The notes under the pieces were generated by a model. The model searched no databases, was not told where the DNA came from, and saw nothing but the letters and a program-made list of their open reading frames with translations. Positions 50,276 to 57,445 of a DNA stretch of 64,000 nucleotides are shown here, piece after piece (the first letter of the stretch is position 1; every line of letters begins with the position of its first letter). The translations under genes were made by a program, and so were the position numbers. The DNA lies in contig JAEUKB010000021.1 of NCBI GenBank assembly GCA_016794365.1, forward strand, positions 144,924 through 208,923, written 5' to 3'. The stretch comes from Myxococcales bacterium (GTDB lineage: Bacteria > Myxococcota_A > Polyangia > Palsa-1104 > JAEUJZ01).

Positions 50276-51874
50276 TCAGGCGCGGAAGTCTTCGGTAACT
50301 GCGCCGCGATGCAGGATGCGAAGCCGACGAATCACTTCATCATGAGCGATCGGAAACAGCGACTCTCTGGCCTGCTCTACCGAGATAAAACCGAGCGAGC
50401 TACGGATGATCTCAAAGGTCTTGTCTTGCGCTGAACTTGCTTCCGGGGATGACTCTGTACTTTGAGCCATCAGAAAGTCTGCTTTGCGCTGGAGATCGAT
50501 CGCACCACGTACCATCAGCTTTTCCTTACACATCTGGGCTTTGGCGAGTCCTACATAGGTGATAAGGAGTGCCTGATCCTGCCAGTCACACAGTCTCTGT
50601 AAGGTGTAAGGAGTCGCAAAGTACAGCGACGCAGTAGAGGCCATCGCCAGCGCGTGAACAGAGTCGATGCCTTCTTCTCCAAGTCGCAGAATGTCATGCT
50701 CGGTCAGACCCTCAATGGCCGAAAGCTCTTTGGTGCTCTCACTGCTGCGTGCGGTGGTGGCCAGGTTCATCGCGGATGCAGCGCGCGCGGTGATCTGGTT
50801 TAGGACTCCTTCCCCGATGAGTGCAACCACCATTCCGAGCATCATGTAGCTGGTGGGCCCCTTAAACGGCTGCGCGGCCAGTACAATCGCATCTTTGGCA
50901 GCATGCGCAGCGTCGGATACAGTCGGAATCGGAGCCTGGCTGTGATGCCACATCAGCGACACCAGGAGGACCGCAGCCAGCACAGACAGAATCAGCGCGC
51001 GCAGTGCATAAGCAAACATCCGCGCACTGGTGTCCCGGATCGATGCACGAACAGTCAGTCGTCCAAAGCTGAGGCTAAACGAAGTGAATGCTGCGCTTGC
51101 TGCGGCCACTGCCATCATTCGAGTCTGACACGTAAGCGCCGCGCTGTTGTTGGTCAGGATTCCCCACGCAAAGATCGCAGAGGTTGCAAAGCCATACAGA
51201 CACGCATGTTGCATCATGCGGTGCTGCGCTTGTGCGGCGTGACGTGACTCGATCAGCCACTGCTTTGCGATGCCTTCCGCCGCTTCCTTTTTCCAGCTTC
51301 GCTCGCGCTCTGTCCAGTCCGATCCTTGTTGTTCCTGTTCCGCTAGGAAGCGATGACGCGCGCGGGGAGACTGCTGCCACTTTGAGATCAGCGCAGCCCC
51401 AAACGACAACAAAAGCGGCATGGCTGCCACCGCCCACAGCGTCGTTGCCAGGATCAGCGCATCATCGGGCAGGATGTACGTCGTCATTGTATCCTGCACC
51501 GTCATCACAGGACTTGCAGGCAGTGCGCGTGCTGCGGAATCGATGACCTCGCTGCACTCTGGACGGACTGTACGTGAAGCAGAGAGGATCGACTTTGCTC
51601 CCCCGATCAGCGGAACCCAGCGCGGCCAGCTCTGGCTACAGGTGCGAGGAATGATCACGCTGTGGGCAACCAGCAGCAGCATCGCAATCCAGAGCTGAAA
51701 CAGAATCGCGATTCCGATCCAGTCTCCCAGAACCCGAGACAAGCGCTGGGACAGTGGCACGAATGACCGCGAGCGTCGCTGTCCCGGTTGTGATCGCGGC
51801 AAGCTGGGTAGCTCTTCGCTCAGGGAACCATGATCCGGCGTAGAGGATGAAGACATCACGCGTTTGGTCATCAC
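50276..51874 (-). CDS. polytopic membrane protein with C-terminal HhH-like region
   Basis: The 532-residue protein has about six hydrophobic segments (IGIAILFQLWIAMLLLVA, ILATTLWAVAAMPLLLSF, ACLYGFATSAIFAWGIL, ALILSVLAAVLLVSLMW, YMMLGMVVALIGEGVL and one near MMAVAAASAAFTSFS). A cytoplasmic Glu/Lys-rich segment separates the second from the third. The C-terminal cytosolic 170 residues contain IEGLTEHDILRLGEEGIDSV, which resembles a helix-hairpin-helix or DUF4332-type unit. No family is recognised. It lies upstream of the FIST gene on the same strand, with a 144-bp gap (to the 50131 start), so co-transcription is possible but not proven. Start choices: 51874, 51871 and 51856. Confidence 0.7.
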   Translation of the reverse strand: MMTKRVMSSSSTPDHGSLSEELPSLPRSQPGQRRSRSFVPLSQRLSRVLGDWIGIAILFQLWIAMLLLVAHSVIIPRTCSQSWPRWVPLIGGAKSILSASRTVRPECSEVIDSAARALPASPVMTVQDTMTTYILPDDALILATTLWAVAAMPLLLSFGAALISKWQQSPRARHRFLAEQEQQGSDWTERERSWKKEAAEGIAKQWLIESRHAAQAQHRMMQHACLYGFATSAIFAWGILTNNSAALTCQTRMMAVAAASAAFTSFSLSFGRLTVRASIRDTSARMFAYALRALILSVLAAVLLVSLMWHHSQAPIPTVSDAAHAAKDAIVLAAQPFKGPTSYMMLGMVVALIGEGVLNQITARAASAMNLATTARSSESTKELSAIEGLTEHDILRLGEEGIDSVHALAMASTASLYFATPYTLQRLCDWQDQALLITYVGLAKAQMCKEKLMVRGAIDLQRKADFLMAQSTESSPEASSAQDKTFEIIRSSLGFISVEQARESLFPIAHDEVIRRLRILHRGAVTEDFRA

Positions 51875-52018
51875 CGTATCACGATTCTGCGGCAGGAATC
51901 AGCCACTTGATGCGACTGTCCCGCGCAAAAAGGGAATCGAGGATTCAGCGTGAGTGAGCGCGAAAGAGGAAGGCGAGGGGCACGAAAGGGGGAAGGCGAG
52001 GAATGCGTACGACTGGAA

Positions 52019-53263
52019 TTACAGGCCGTAGCTGGGGCTCGTTTGGTAGCCGACTCCCGCTACGTTGCGGCAGCCTTTGGTGGCCGCATCGCAGCTAGAG
52101 GTTCCAAATGTCCCATAGCCATCTACGCACGCCATGCAGCCTGCCACCGTACATGGCTGCGCGCAGTACTGGGTGCTGTAGGAACCGGGATAGGAAGCGT
52201 TCTTGGTAAACCACGTACAGCGATGTCCTGCCGTCGAGCAGTCACCATCACTGCTGCAAGTCTGGCGGCAGCGAGCCCCCGCGCTATCCGATCCGACCTT
52301 GAAGCACTCCCAGCCGGTTCCGTTGCAGTCCCAGCCGTAGCAGTTCGACTGGCACTTGTAGGTTCCGTCTACGTAACCGACACAGGCTTCTCCGACGTTG
52401 CAGCGCGTCTTGTCAGCGTTGCAGCCGGGCTTGCACTTCTTGGTTGTAACTGTATCGCAGTACGTTCCCAGCGCGCAGGTTGCACTGCTGCGGCAGCCGT
52501 CTACGCACATCGAGCTTTCGCAGATTCGACCGCTGTTGCAGCGCGTGTCTGTATCGCAGCCAGCGACGCACTTCGAGCTGGCCGTATCGCAGATCTGTTC
52601 CTTGGCACAGTGCGAGTTGGTGCGGCAGCCAGTGCGGCAGGTGTTGGTTGCGGTGTCGCAGACTTGTCCCGATCCAGAGCAGTCTGTGTCTTTGCGACAG
52701 CCCATCTGACAGGTCTTGGTGACCATGTTGCAGATGTTTCCAGCGCCACACGCAGCGTCGGTGCGGCAGCCTGCGCGGCACATCAAGTTGTCGCAGATGT
52801 TTGAAGCGCTACACGCTGCATCCGTCCGGCAGCCGACCTTGCAGGTGAGGTTGTCGCAGATCTTTCCAGATCCACATGCAGCGTCGGTGCGACAGCCGCT
52901 GAAACAGACTCTCTTACTGGTGTCACAGATGCGTCCCGAGCTGCACTCTGTATCGGCTGTACAGCCGACTTTGCACGATGTGGTGGCGAGATCGCAGTAC
53001 GTCTCTTTCGGACAGGGACAGCTGGCCGGGACAGAGACACACGCGCCTTCCACGCAGACTTGATTGGGAAGACATGCGGTGCAGTCCTTTGGTCCACCAG
53101 CGTCGGGCTGCGGGGTCACTCCGCCATCATCGCTGGGTGTGATGATGCCACCGTCATCGGTGATGCGATCGGGCGGAGTGGTCTCACTTTTGTCGGAACA
53201 GCCGGACATGCTGCCGGTTAGGAGGAGGAAACAGAGAGAAGCGGACAAGCCGAAAATACGCAT
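52019..53263 (-). CDS. Cys-rich repeat lipoprotein with near-identical CxxD modules
   Basis: The 414-residue product begins with a lipoprotein signal (LLLTGSMSGC, Cys near residue 21; ATG at 53263 supported by AAGGA 7 nt upstream). After an acidic Asp/Gly/Pro linker it contains nine or more modules with GCRTDAACGxGxICD-type sequence (GCRTDAACGSGKICDN, GCRTDAACSASNICDN, GCRTDAACGAGNICNM). Each module has six Cys in a disulfide-rich EGF-like spacing. The modules are near-identical at the DNA level around 52740-52910, pointing to recent duplication. The C-terminal 110 residues (NCYGWDCNGTGWECFKVG, then CMACVDGYG) are not repetitive. A homologue of different spacing lies at 14472. Surface or periplasmic; function unknown. 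Confidence 0.83.
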   Translation of the reverse strand: MRIFGLSASLCFLLLTGSMSGCSDKSETTPPDRITDDGGIITPSDDGGVTPQPDAGGPKDCTACLPNQVCVEGACVSVPASCPCPKETYCDLATTSCKVGCTADTECSSGRICDTSKRVCFSGCRTDAACGSGKICDNLTCKVGCRTDAACSASNICDNLMCRAGCRTDAACGAGNICNMVTKTCQMGCRKDTDCSGSGQVCDTATNTCRTGCRTNSHCAKEQICDTASSKCVAGCDTDTRCNSGRICESSMCVDGCRSSATCALGTYCDTVTTKKCKPGCNADKTRCNVGEACVGYVDGTYKCQSNCYGWDCNGTGWECFKVGSDSAGARCRQTCSSDGDCSTAGHRCTWFTKNASYPGSYSTQYCAQPCTVAGCMACVDGYGTFGTSSCDAATKGCRNVAGVGYQTSPSYGL

Positions 53264-53372
53264 TACCAGTTCCTTTTCATCACGAGGTGTTGAGGTGCGG
53301 AACATGATCCCTTCTGCACACAGAAGTCAACTACAGACAGCGTAGATGTCGCATCAAGCAGCCGCTCGCAAA

Positions 53373-53427
53373 GGAGTCCGCCAGGAGTCCGCCAGGAGTC
53401 CGGCAAAGGAGTCCAGAAAAGGAGTCC
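53373..53427. repeat. five-copy GGAGTCC short tandem repeat
   Basis: GGAGTCC (mostly within AGGAGTCCGCC) is repeated at 53373, 53384, 53395, 53408 and 53421, with 11, 11, 13 and 13 bp between starts. It lies in the 208-bp space 53264-53471 between the TonB receptor stop and the Cys-rich lipoprotein start. It is too short and lacks spacers to be a CRISPR array. No function is assigned. Confidence 0.7.
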
Positions 53428-53471
53428 GCCAATTGGCACGACAGCCTGCGCTGTCCGACGATCAACGTGTA

Positions 53472-55796
53472 CTAGAAGTACAGCGTGAGTCGTCCTTGAA
53501 CGCTGATGGGAGAGCCGGGCGTAAAGTGTACGTCTTCGCAGCCCGCAAAGTTTCCATCGTCAGATACTTGGGTTCTGGTTCCGCTTGGGCAGGCTCCGCT
53601 TGGTGGTGGTGCGCTGGTCACGGGATCGCTCTGTAGACGTGAAGTCGTTGCAAACTGCGCCGATCGATAGCGACTGTTGGTCAGGTTTTCGATCGACAGA
53701 CCCAGCTCGACAAAGCGCCAGCGATAGCCCACAAAGCCATCCAGCAGATATGCACCTTGCGCAGTCAGGAACTCATCTTCCGTCGCTGGTCGCGATCCGA
53801 TGCCGGTAAACCGCAGCGAACCACGTAGTCCAAACGGAGTCGCAACAGACAGCCCCGCTGCGATCGTCAGTCGTGGTGCCAGCGCCACCGCATTGGCATT
53901 TCCTGCGTTGTGGGTGAAGCGCGCATCGTTCACGGTCAGATCCAAATCTGCAAACAGCCAGCTTAGGATTTTCAGCCTTCCTTCCAGTTCAAAGCCGAGC
54001 CGTCGCGTCGCGGTGGACTCCTCTGTGACACCTTCATCGCCCACCCAGACCAGCTCACTATCCAGGGACAGACCCCAAAAGCTTGCGGCCAGATCCAGTC
54101 GATCAAACAGCCTGGTGCGGACTCCCAGCTCATAGCCAAGCGCAGCTGCGAGCGGTGTCACAGGATCTTGGGCACGCACCACTCCGCGCGCATCGTTTGA
54201 GTGAAAGCCGCGACCGAAGTTCACAAACAGATCGGTGCTCTTGTGCGGTGATACCACCAGCGTTGCTTTTGGACTGATCTGCATCGCTCCACGGACTCCG
54301 CCCTGCGCATTCCCAAGGGAAGACAGGTCCTCTGCGCGATCGAGGACATCGAACAGAAAGTAGTCCGCACGAAGTCCGACGATCAGCCGCGCCCACTGCG
54401 CAAACGAGATCTCTTCCTTTGCAAACAGAGCCAGGCTGGTTTCCCGAATCTGATGCTCTGCTGTCGTCGCCAAGCGCTCTCTGTTCTGCTGCTGATACAG
54501 CCCGTTTTCGATGTCATCAAACCGTGCAGAGATTCCCACACTGGTATCAAACGACAGCCAGCGAAACCGCAGCCTTCGACGATAGCTGGCCCGCAGTCCG
54601 GCCAGGTAGCGCTCATCTTGTTGCTCGATGCCATCCCCATGAACTGGATCGCGTGCAAAGAGCGTGAAGTTGGAATACAGCCGCAGCTGATAGCGCGACA
54701 GATAGGCCAGCGCGTGCAGCTCGTTTTTGTCGTCGCGGAGCTGATACGCCAGGTACACATTCTGTCTGGCCGAGCTGCCACCTTCGGTTGGGTCCAGAAA
54801 GCCGAAGAATCCCAACCGTCCTGCATCGACTTCACGCGCAGGAATCTGTCCCGATGCGAACCAGTCCCCTCCGTAACTCGACACAGCCAGCGAGACAGAG
54901 GATCGCGCCGACAGATCGTAGGTCAGCTTGGCAAACAGGTTGTACTTTTTGTAGCGCTCTGGGTTGTCAAACGGACCATCGGCATAGCTTCCTTCCGCCA
55001 TGATGAGGGTCCGAATTTTGCCAAAGCTTGGACCTGCCGCCACCGTCGTGCGCAGCGTGTTATACATCCCACCTTGCACGCTGACCATGGCCTGCGGAAG
55101 CGCGCTCTTTGTCACCAAGTTGATCGCACCAGCGGTAGCAAAGTCGCCCAGCTCTGCGAAGTACGGACCTTTGAAGACCTCGATCCGCTCGATCAGCTCA
55201 GGAATGATGAAGTTTGTGTCTGCGTATCCCTGTCCGTGTGCGTGGGACACCATGTTGATGGGAATCCCATCGAGCGTCAGTGCCACATCGGTTCCGTGAT
55301 CGGCATCGAAGCCACGCAGCAGGTATTGATTGGCTTTGCCGCCACCTGCGTGCTGGACGGTAATCAGTCCTGGGGCCACCCGCAGCAGATCCGAGACGCG
55401 CTGAATCGGACGCAGCCGCAGATCTTGTTCTCGTACGGTCAGCGATGATGCGGCTGACATGGGTCTGTCTGCGACCACCATCGTGGTGAAGCGTCGCTCT
55501 TCATCCAGGGACACAGCGGGAGCAGCAGGAGGCGCAGAGACAGGAGCCTGCGCAGAGACAGGAGCCTGCGCAGAGACAGTGGACGGCGTCAAATCAACTG
55601 GCTGCGCAGCGACAGTGGATGGCGCAGGATTGTTCGACGCAGCAGGCGTCACTTCACTGCTTGGTGTCGCTGTCTGTGTGACTGCACTTGGATCGACTTC
55701 AGTCTGCGCGGACGGGCTCTGTGCGCGCGCGATCGGGCAGAGAAGCAGCGTGGCCCAGAAAAAGATGCGCTTTGTACGCATCATATTGGTGTTCAT
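53472..55796 (-). CDS. TonB-dependent outer-membrane receptor
   Basis: The 774-residue protein starts with a signal peptide (TKRIFFWATLLLCPIARAQ), then a 90-residue Ala/Pro/Ser/Thr linker containing a duplicated VSAQAPVSAQAPVSA stretch, then the plug domain (RVSDLLRVAPGLITVQHAGG, GTDVALTLDGIPINMVSHAHG, IERIEVFKGPYFAELGDFA). The 22-strand barrel ends in the aromatic ...SVQGRLTLYF typical of outer-membrane proteins. ATG at 55796 has GAGGAG 7 nt upstream. It lies 130 bp downstream of the His-rich protein gene, and two palindromic elements separate them. A metal ligand (Zn, Ni, Co or Cu chelate) is plausible from the neighbour; the sequence itself does not reveal the substrate. Confidence 0.92.
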   Translation of the reverse strand: MNTNMMRTKRIFFWATLLLCPIARAQSPSAQTEVDPSAVTQTATPSSEVTPAASNNPAPSTVAAQPVDLTPSTVSAQAPVSAQAPVSAPPAAPAVSLDEERRFTTMVVADRPMSAASSLTVREQDLRLRPIQRVSDLLRVAPGLITVQHAGGGKANQYLLRGFDADHGTDVALTLDGIPINMVSHAHGQGYADTNFIIPELIERIEVFKGPYFAELGDFATAGAINLVTKSALPQAMVSVQGGMYNTLRTTVAAGPSFGKIRTLIMAEGSYADGPFDNPERYKKYNLFAKLTYDLSARSSVSLAVSSYGGDWFASGQIPAREVDAGRLGFFGFLDPTEGGSSARQNVYLAYQLRDDKNELHALAYLSRYQLRLYSNFTLFARDPVHGDGIEQQDERYLAGLRASYRRRLRFRWLSFDTSVGISARFDDIENGLYQQQNRERLATTAEHQIRETSLALFAKEEISFAQWARLIVGLRADYFLFDVLDRAEDLSSLGNAQGGVRGAMQISPKATLVVSPHKSTDLFVNFGRGFHSNDARGVVRAQDPVTPLAAALGYELGVRTRLFDRLDLAASFWGLSLDSELVWVGDEGVTEESTATRRLGFELEGRLKILSWLFADLDLTVNDARFTHNAGNANAVALAPRLTIAAGLSVATPFGLRGSLRFTGIGSRPATEDEFLTAQGAYLLDGFVGYRWRFVELGLSIENLTNSRYRSAQFATTSRLQSDPVTSAPPPSGACPSGTRTQVSDDGNFAGCEDVHFTPGSPISVQGRLTLYF

Positions 55797-55822
55797 CAAA
55801 AGGCTCCTCAAAGGCTCATGTT

Positions 55823-55860
55823 TCCGTCGCACAGATCGAACTCTGTGACCTTGCGACGGA
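55823..55860. promoter_or_regulatory. nested hairpin in the TonB-receptor leader
   Basis: TCCGTCGCA (55823-55831) and TGCGACGGA (55852-55860) are perfect 9-bp arms; inside, CACAGA (55830-55835) and TCTGTG (55842-55847) form a further 6-bp hairpin with loop tcgaac. It lies 27-64 bp before the TonB receptor ATG on the minus strand. It could be an operator or a leader RNA structure. Confidence 0.5.
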
Positions 55861-55880
55861 TGGACAAGAAGCGGCGGATA

Positions 55881-55896
55881 CACCACGGCCGTGGTG
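55881..55896. promoter_or_regulatory. perfect 16-bp palindrome upstream of the TonB receptor
   Basis: CACCACGGCCGTGGTG is a perfect palindrome in the 130-bp space between the His-rich gene stop and the TonB receptor start. A 16-bp perfect palindrome is expected about once per 65 kb by chance, and far less within intergenic DNA. It is a good candidate for a dimeric metalloregulator operator; it matches no Fur, Zur or NikR consensus I remember. Confidence 0.5.
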
Positions 55897-55926
55897 CGCT
55901 TCACCGCACAGTTCCTACGTGATCAA

Positions 55927-56586
55927 TCAGGCTGACAGCGGATCTGGCGGTGCGCGCGCACCGAGCGATCCAGCCACTTGGCAGGCGCGGAACGTGCGAT
56001 GAACACAGAGGGACTTGGCGCGATACGCAAGCAGCGCTGCGTGGGCTAGCTCGACGACCAGCCGCGCTTGGAGAACGCTCTGTGCAAAGTGACAGAGACT
56101 TCCCGCTGCGTGATCGTCAGGCAGATTATGCGAAGCGACAGATGCTCGAAGAGAAGCGCGTTCCTGATGGCTGCGTAATGGATCTGCCAGACCGCTTGCA
56201 CGCGAAGCGTCCGGATTGATCGAGTGCGCGTGGATCGCATGCTGGCCTACTGAATCATCGAGATCTCGATCCGCGTGTGAGTGGGAATGAGGATCAGAAT
56301 GGGAATGAGGATCAGAATGGGAATGGGAATGGGAATCTGAATGGGAATGGCCGGATGCGTCTTCCGCTGGGTGAGAGGAATCGCTCCCACCCGACGCTGC
56401 ATCGTCTGTAGGTGCGTGATAGTGAAGACCGCCTGCGTGGTGATCGTGATCGCTCTTGTGGGTGGCGACGTGCAGACCCGGCAGCGCGATCGCAAAGAGC
56501 AGATACAGCCACAACAGCAGCCAGCCACGCAGAAGGACGCGCGCCTTCTGTGCCTGTCTGTCTCTACTGTAAAGTGGTGTGCGCAT
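55927..56586 (-). CDS. exported or membrane-anchored His-rich protein, probable metal binder
   Basis: The 219-residue protein has a hydrophobic segment after a basic start (WLLLWLYLLFAIALPGL, about 22-38) and a His-rich middle (about 42-125). The latter includes HDHHAGGLHYHAP and an HSHSDPHSHSDPHSHSHAD run. In the DNA, the latter is an 18-bp tandem (GGGAATGAGGATCAGAAT twice, 56283-56318) followed by more GGGAAT hexamers. The C-terminus is less biased, with one CHFAQSVLQ. Tens of His with Asp/Ser suggest binding of Zn, Ni, Co or Cu in the periplasm. It is followed by the TonB receptor on the same strand, so the two may form a metal acquisition unit. No known domain is assigned; stop at 55927. 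Confidence 0.72.
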   Translation of the reverse strand: MRTPLYSRDRQAQKARVLLRGWLLLWLYLLFAIALPGLHVATHKSDHDHHAGGLHYHAPTDDAASGGSDSSHPAEDASGHSHSDSHSHSHSDPHSHSDPHSHSHADRDLDDSVGQHAIHAHSINPDASRASGLADPLRSHQERASLRASVASHNLPDDHAAGSLCHFAQSVLQARLVVELAHAALLAYRAKSLCVHRTFRACQVAGSLGARAPPDPLSA

Positions 56587-56639
56587 CAGCGGAAGCGACC
56601 ACAGATAGCAGATGCCGGGATCGCGATTCCAGTTGTCTG

Positions 56640-56680
56640 TGCAGCGGCGAGCGCTGTGAGCTCGATGCAGCGGCGAGCGC
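56640..56680. repeat. 15-bp direct repeat before the His-rich gene
   Basis: TGCAGCGGCGAGCGC is repeated exactly at 56640-56654 and 56666-56680, 26 bp apart, in the 118-bp space between the His-rich start (56586, minus) and the end of the SDR gene (56705). Candidate tandem regulator binding sites. Confidence 0.5.
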
Positions 56681-56704
56681 GGAGGCGATCAGTGTACGGA
56701 GCCG

Positions 56705-57445
56705 TTAGAAGTTGATGCGTCGCATCACCGCGCGCGGCAAGACAGAGATGGCGCTCATCACCAGCTCCCACACAAGCGGCGTGTAGATCACCGGACGCGG
56801 CGATCGCAGCGCGGCGCGCACATCACGCGCAACTTGCTCTGGCTCTCCCGCAAACGGAGGCGGACGCAGCCCCGCAGTCATTCCAGTCTTCACAAATCCC
56901 GGACGGACACAGATAACACGCAGACCGGACGCATAATATTTGTGATCCAGACCGTTTAGGTAGGCAGCCAGTCCAGCCTTGCTGGCTCCGTACAGAATCA
57001 CTGGCTTTCTTGCGCGATCCCCAGCGACGGAACCAAACACACACAGCGTACCGCCACCTTGGGCAAGCAGCAGCTTTCTGGCCGCTTCACAAAGCAGCAC
57101 GGTGTTTACAAAGTTGACGCGCAGCAGACGCTCAAGCAAGGCGGAGTCTGACTCTAGATCATCTTGCGTAGCAAACTGACCTGCCGTTACTACGATCGCA
57201 TCAATGTGTCCGAGTGCTTGCTTGGCTTGCGCGATCGCGGGCTCAAACGATGCACTCTGTTCGAGATCACACAGCGCGAACTCCACCGGCTGATGCTGGC
57301 CGCTGCGAACGATCAAGTCTGCACAGCTACGACGCAGATCTTCGGCATCGCGTCCGAGGAGAAATACGCGATCTCCTGACTCTGCACAGAGCCTGGCGAG
57401 CGCGCGGCCCATTCCTTTTGTCGCTCCCAAGATCACGACGTTCAT
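56705..57445 (-). CDS. DprE2-like short-chain dehydrogenase
   Basis: The 246-residue SDR begins MNVVILGATKGMGRALARL (Gly-rich NAD(P) motif), has NNAG-equivalent IVVTAGQFATQDD, active-site YGASKAGLAAYL near residue 150, and ends with a C-terminal hydrophobic region (VWELVMSAISVLPRAVMRR). This pattern, together with the FAD oxidase just upstream, matches DprE2, which reduces the 2'-keto intermediate of decaprenyl-phospho-ribose epimerisation in mycobacteria. Its start overlaps the stop of the DprE1-like gene by 4 bp (ATGA), a typical coupling. Another SDR role cannot be excluded. Confidence 0.78.
   Translation of the reverse strand: MNVVILGATKGMGRALARLCAESGDRVFLLGRDAEDLRRSCADLIVRSGQHQPVEFALCDLEQSASFEPAIAQAKQALGHIDAIVVTAGQFATQDDLESDSALLERLLRVNFVNTVLLCEAARKLLLAQGGGTLCVFGSVAGDRARKPVILYGASKAGLAAYLNGLDHKYYASGLRVICVRPGFVKTGMTAGLRPPPFAGEPEQVARDVRAALRSPRPVIYTPLVWELVMSAISVLPRAVMRRINF

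Noticed and set aside
53373..53427. CRISPR array
   Set aside because: The repeat unit is only 7-11 bp, there are no spacers of uniform length, and no cas genes are present.
54453..55448. 331-codon plus-strand frame
   Set aside because: Antisense to the TonB receptor; no coding signature.
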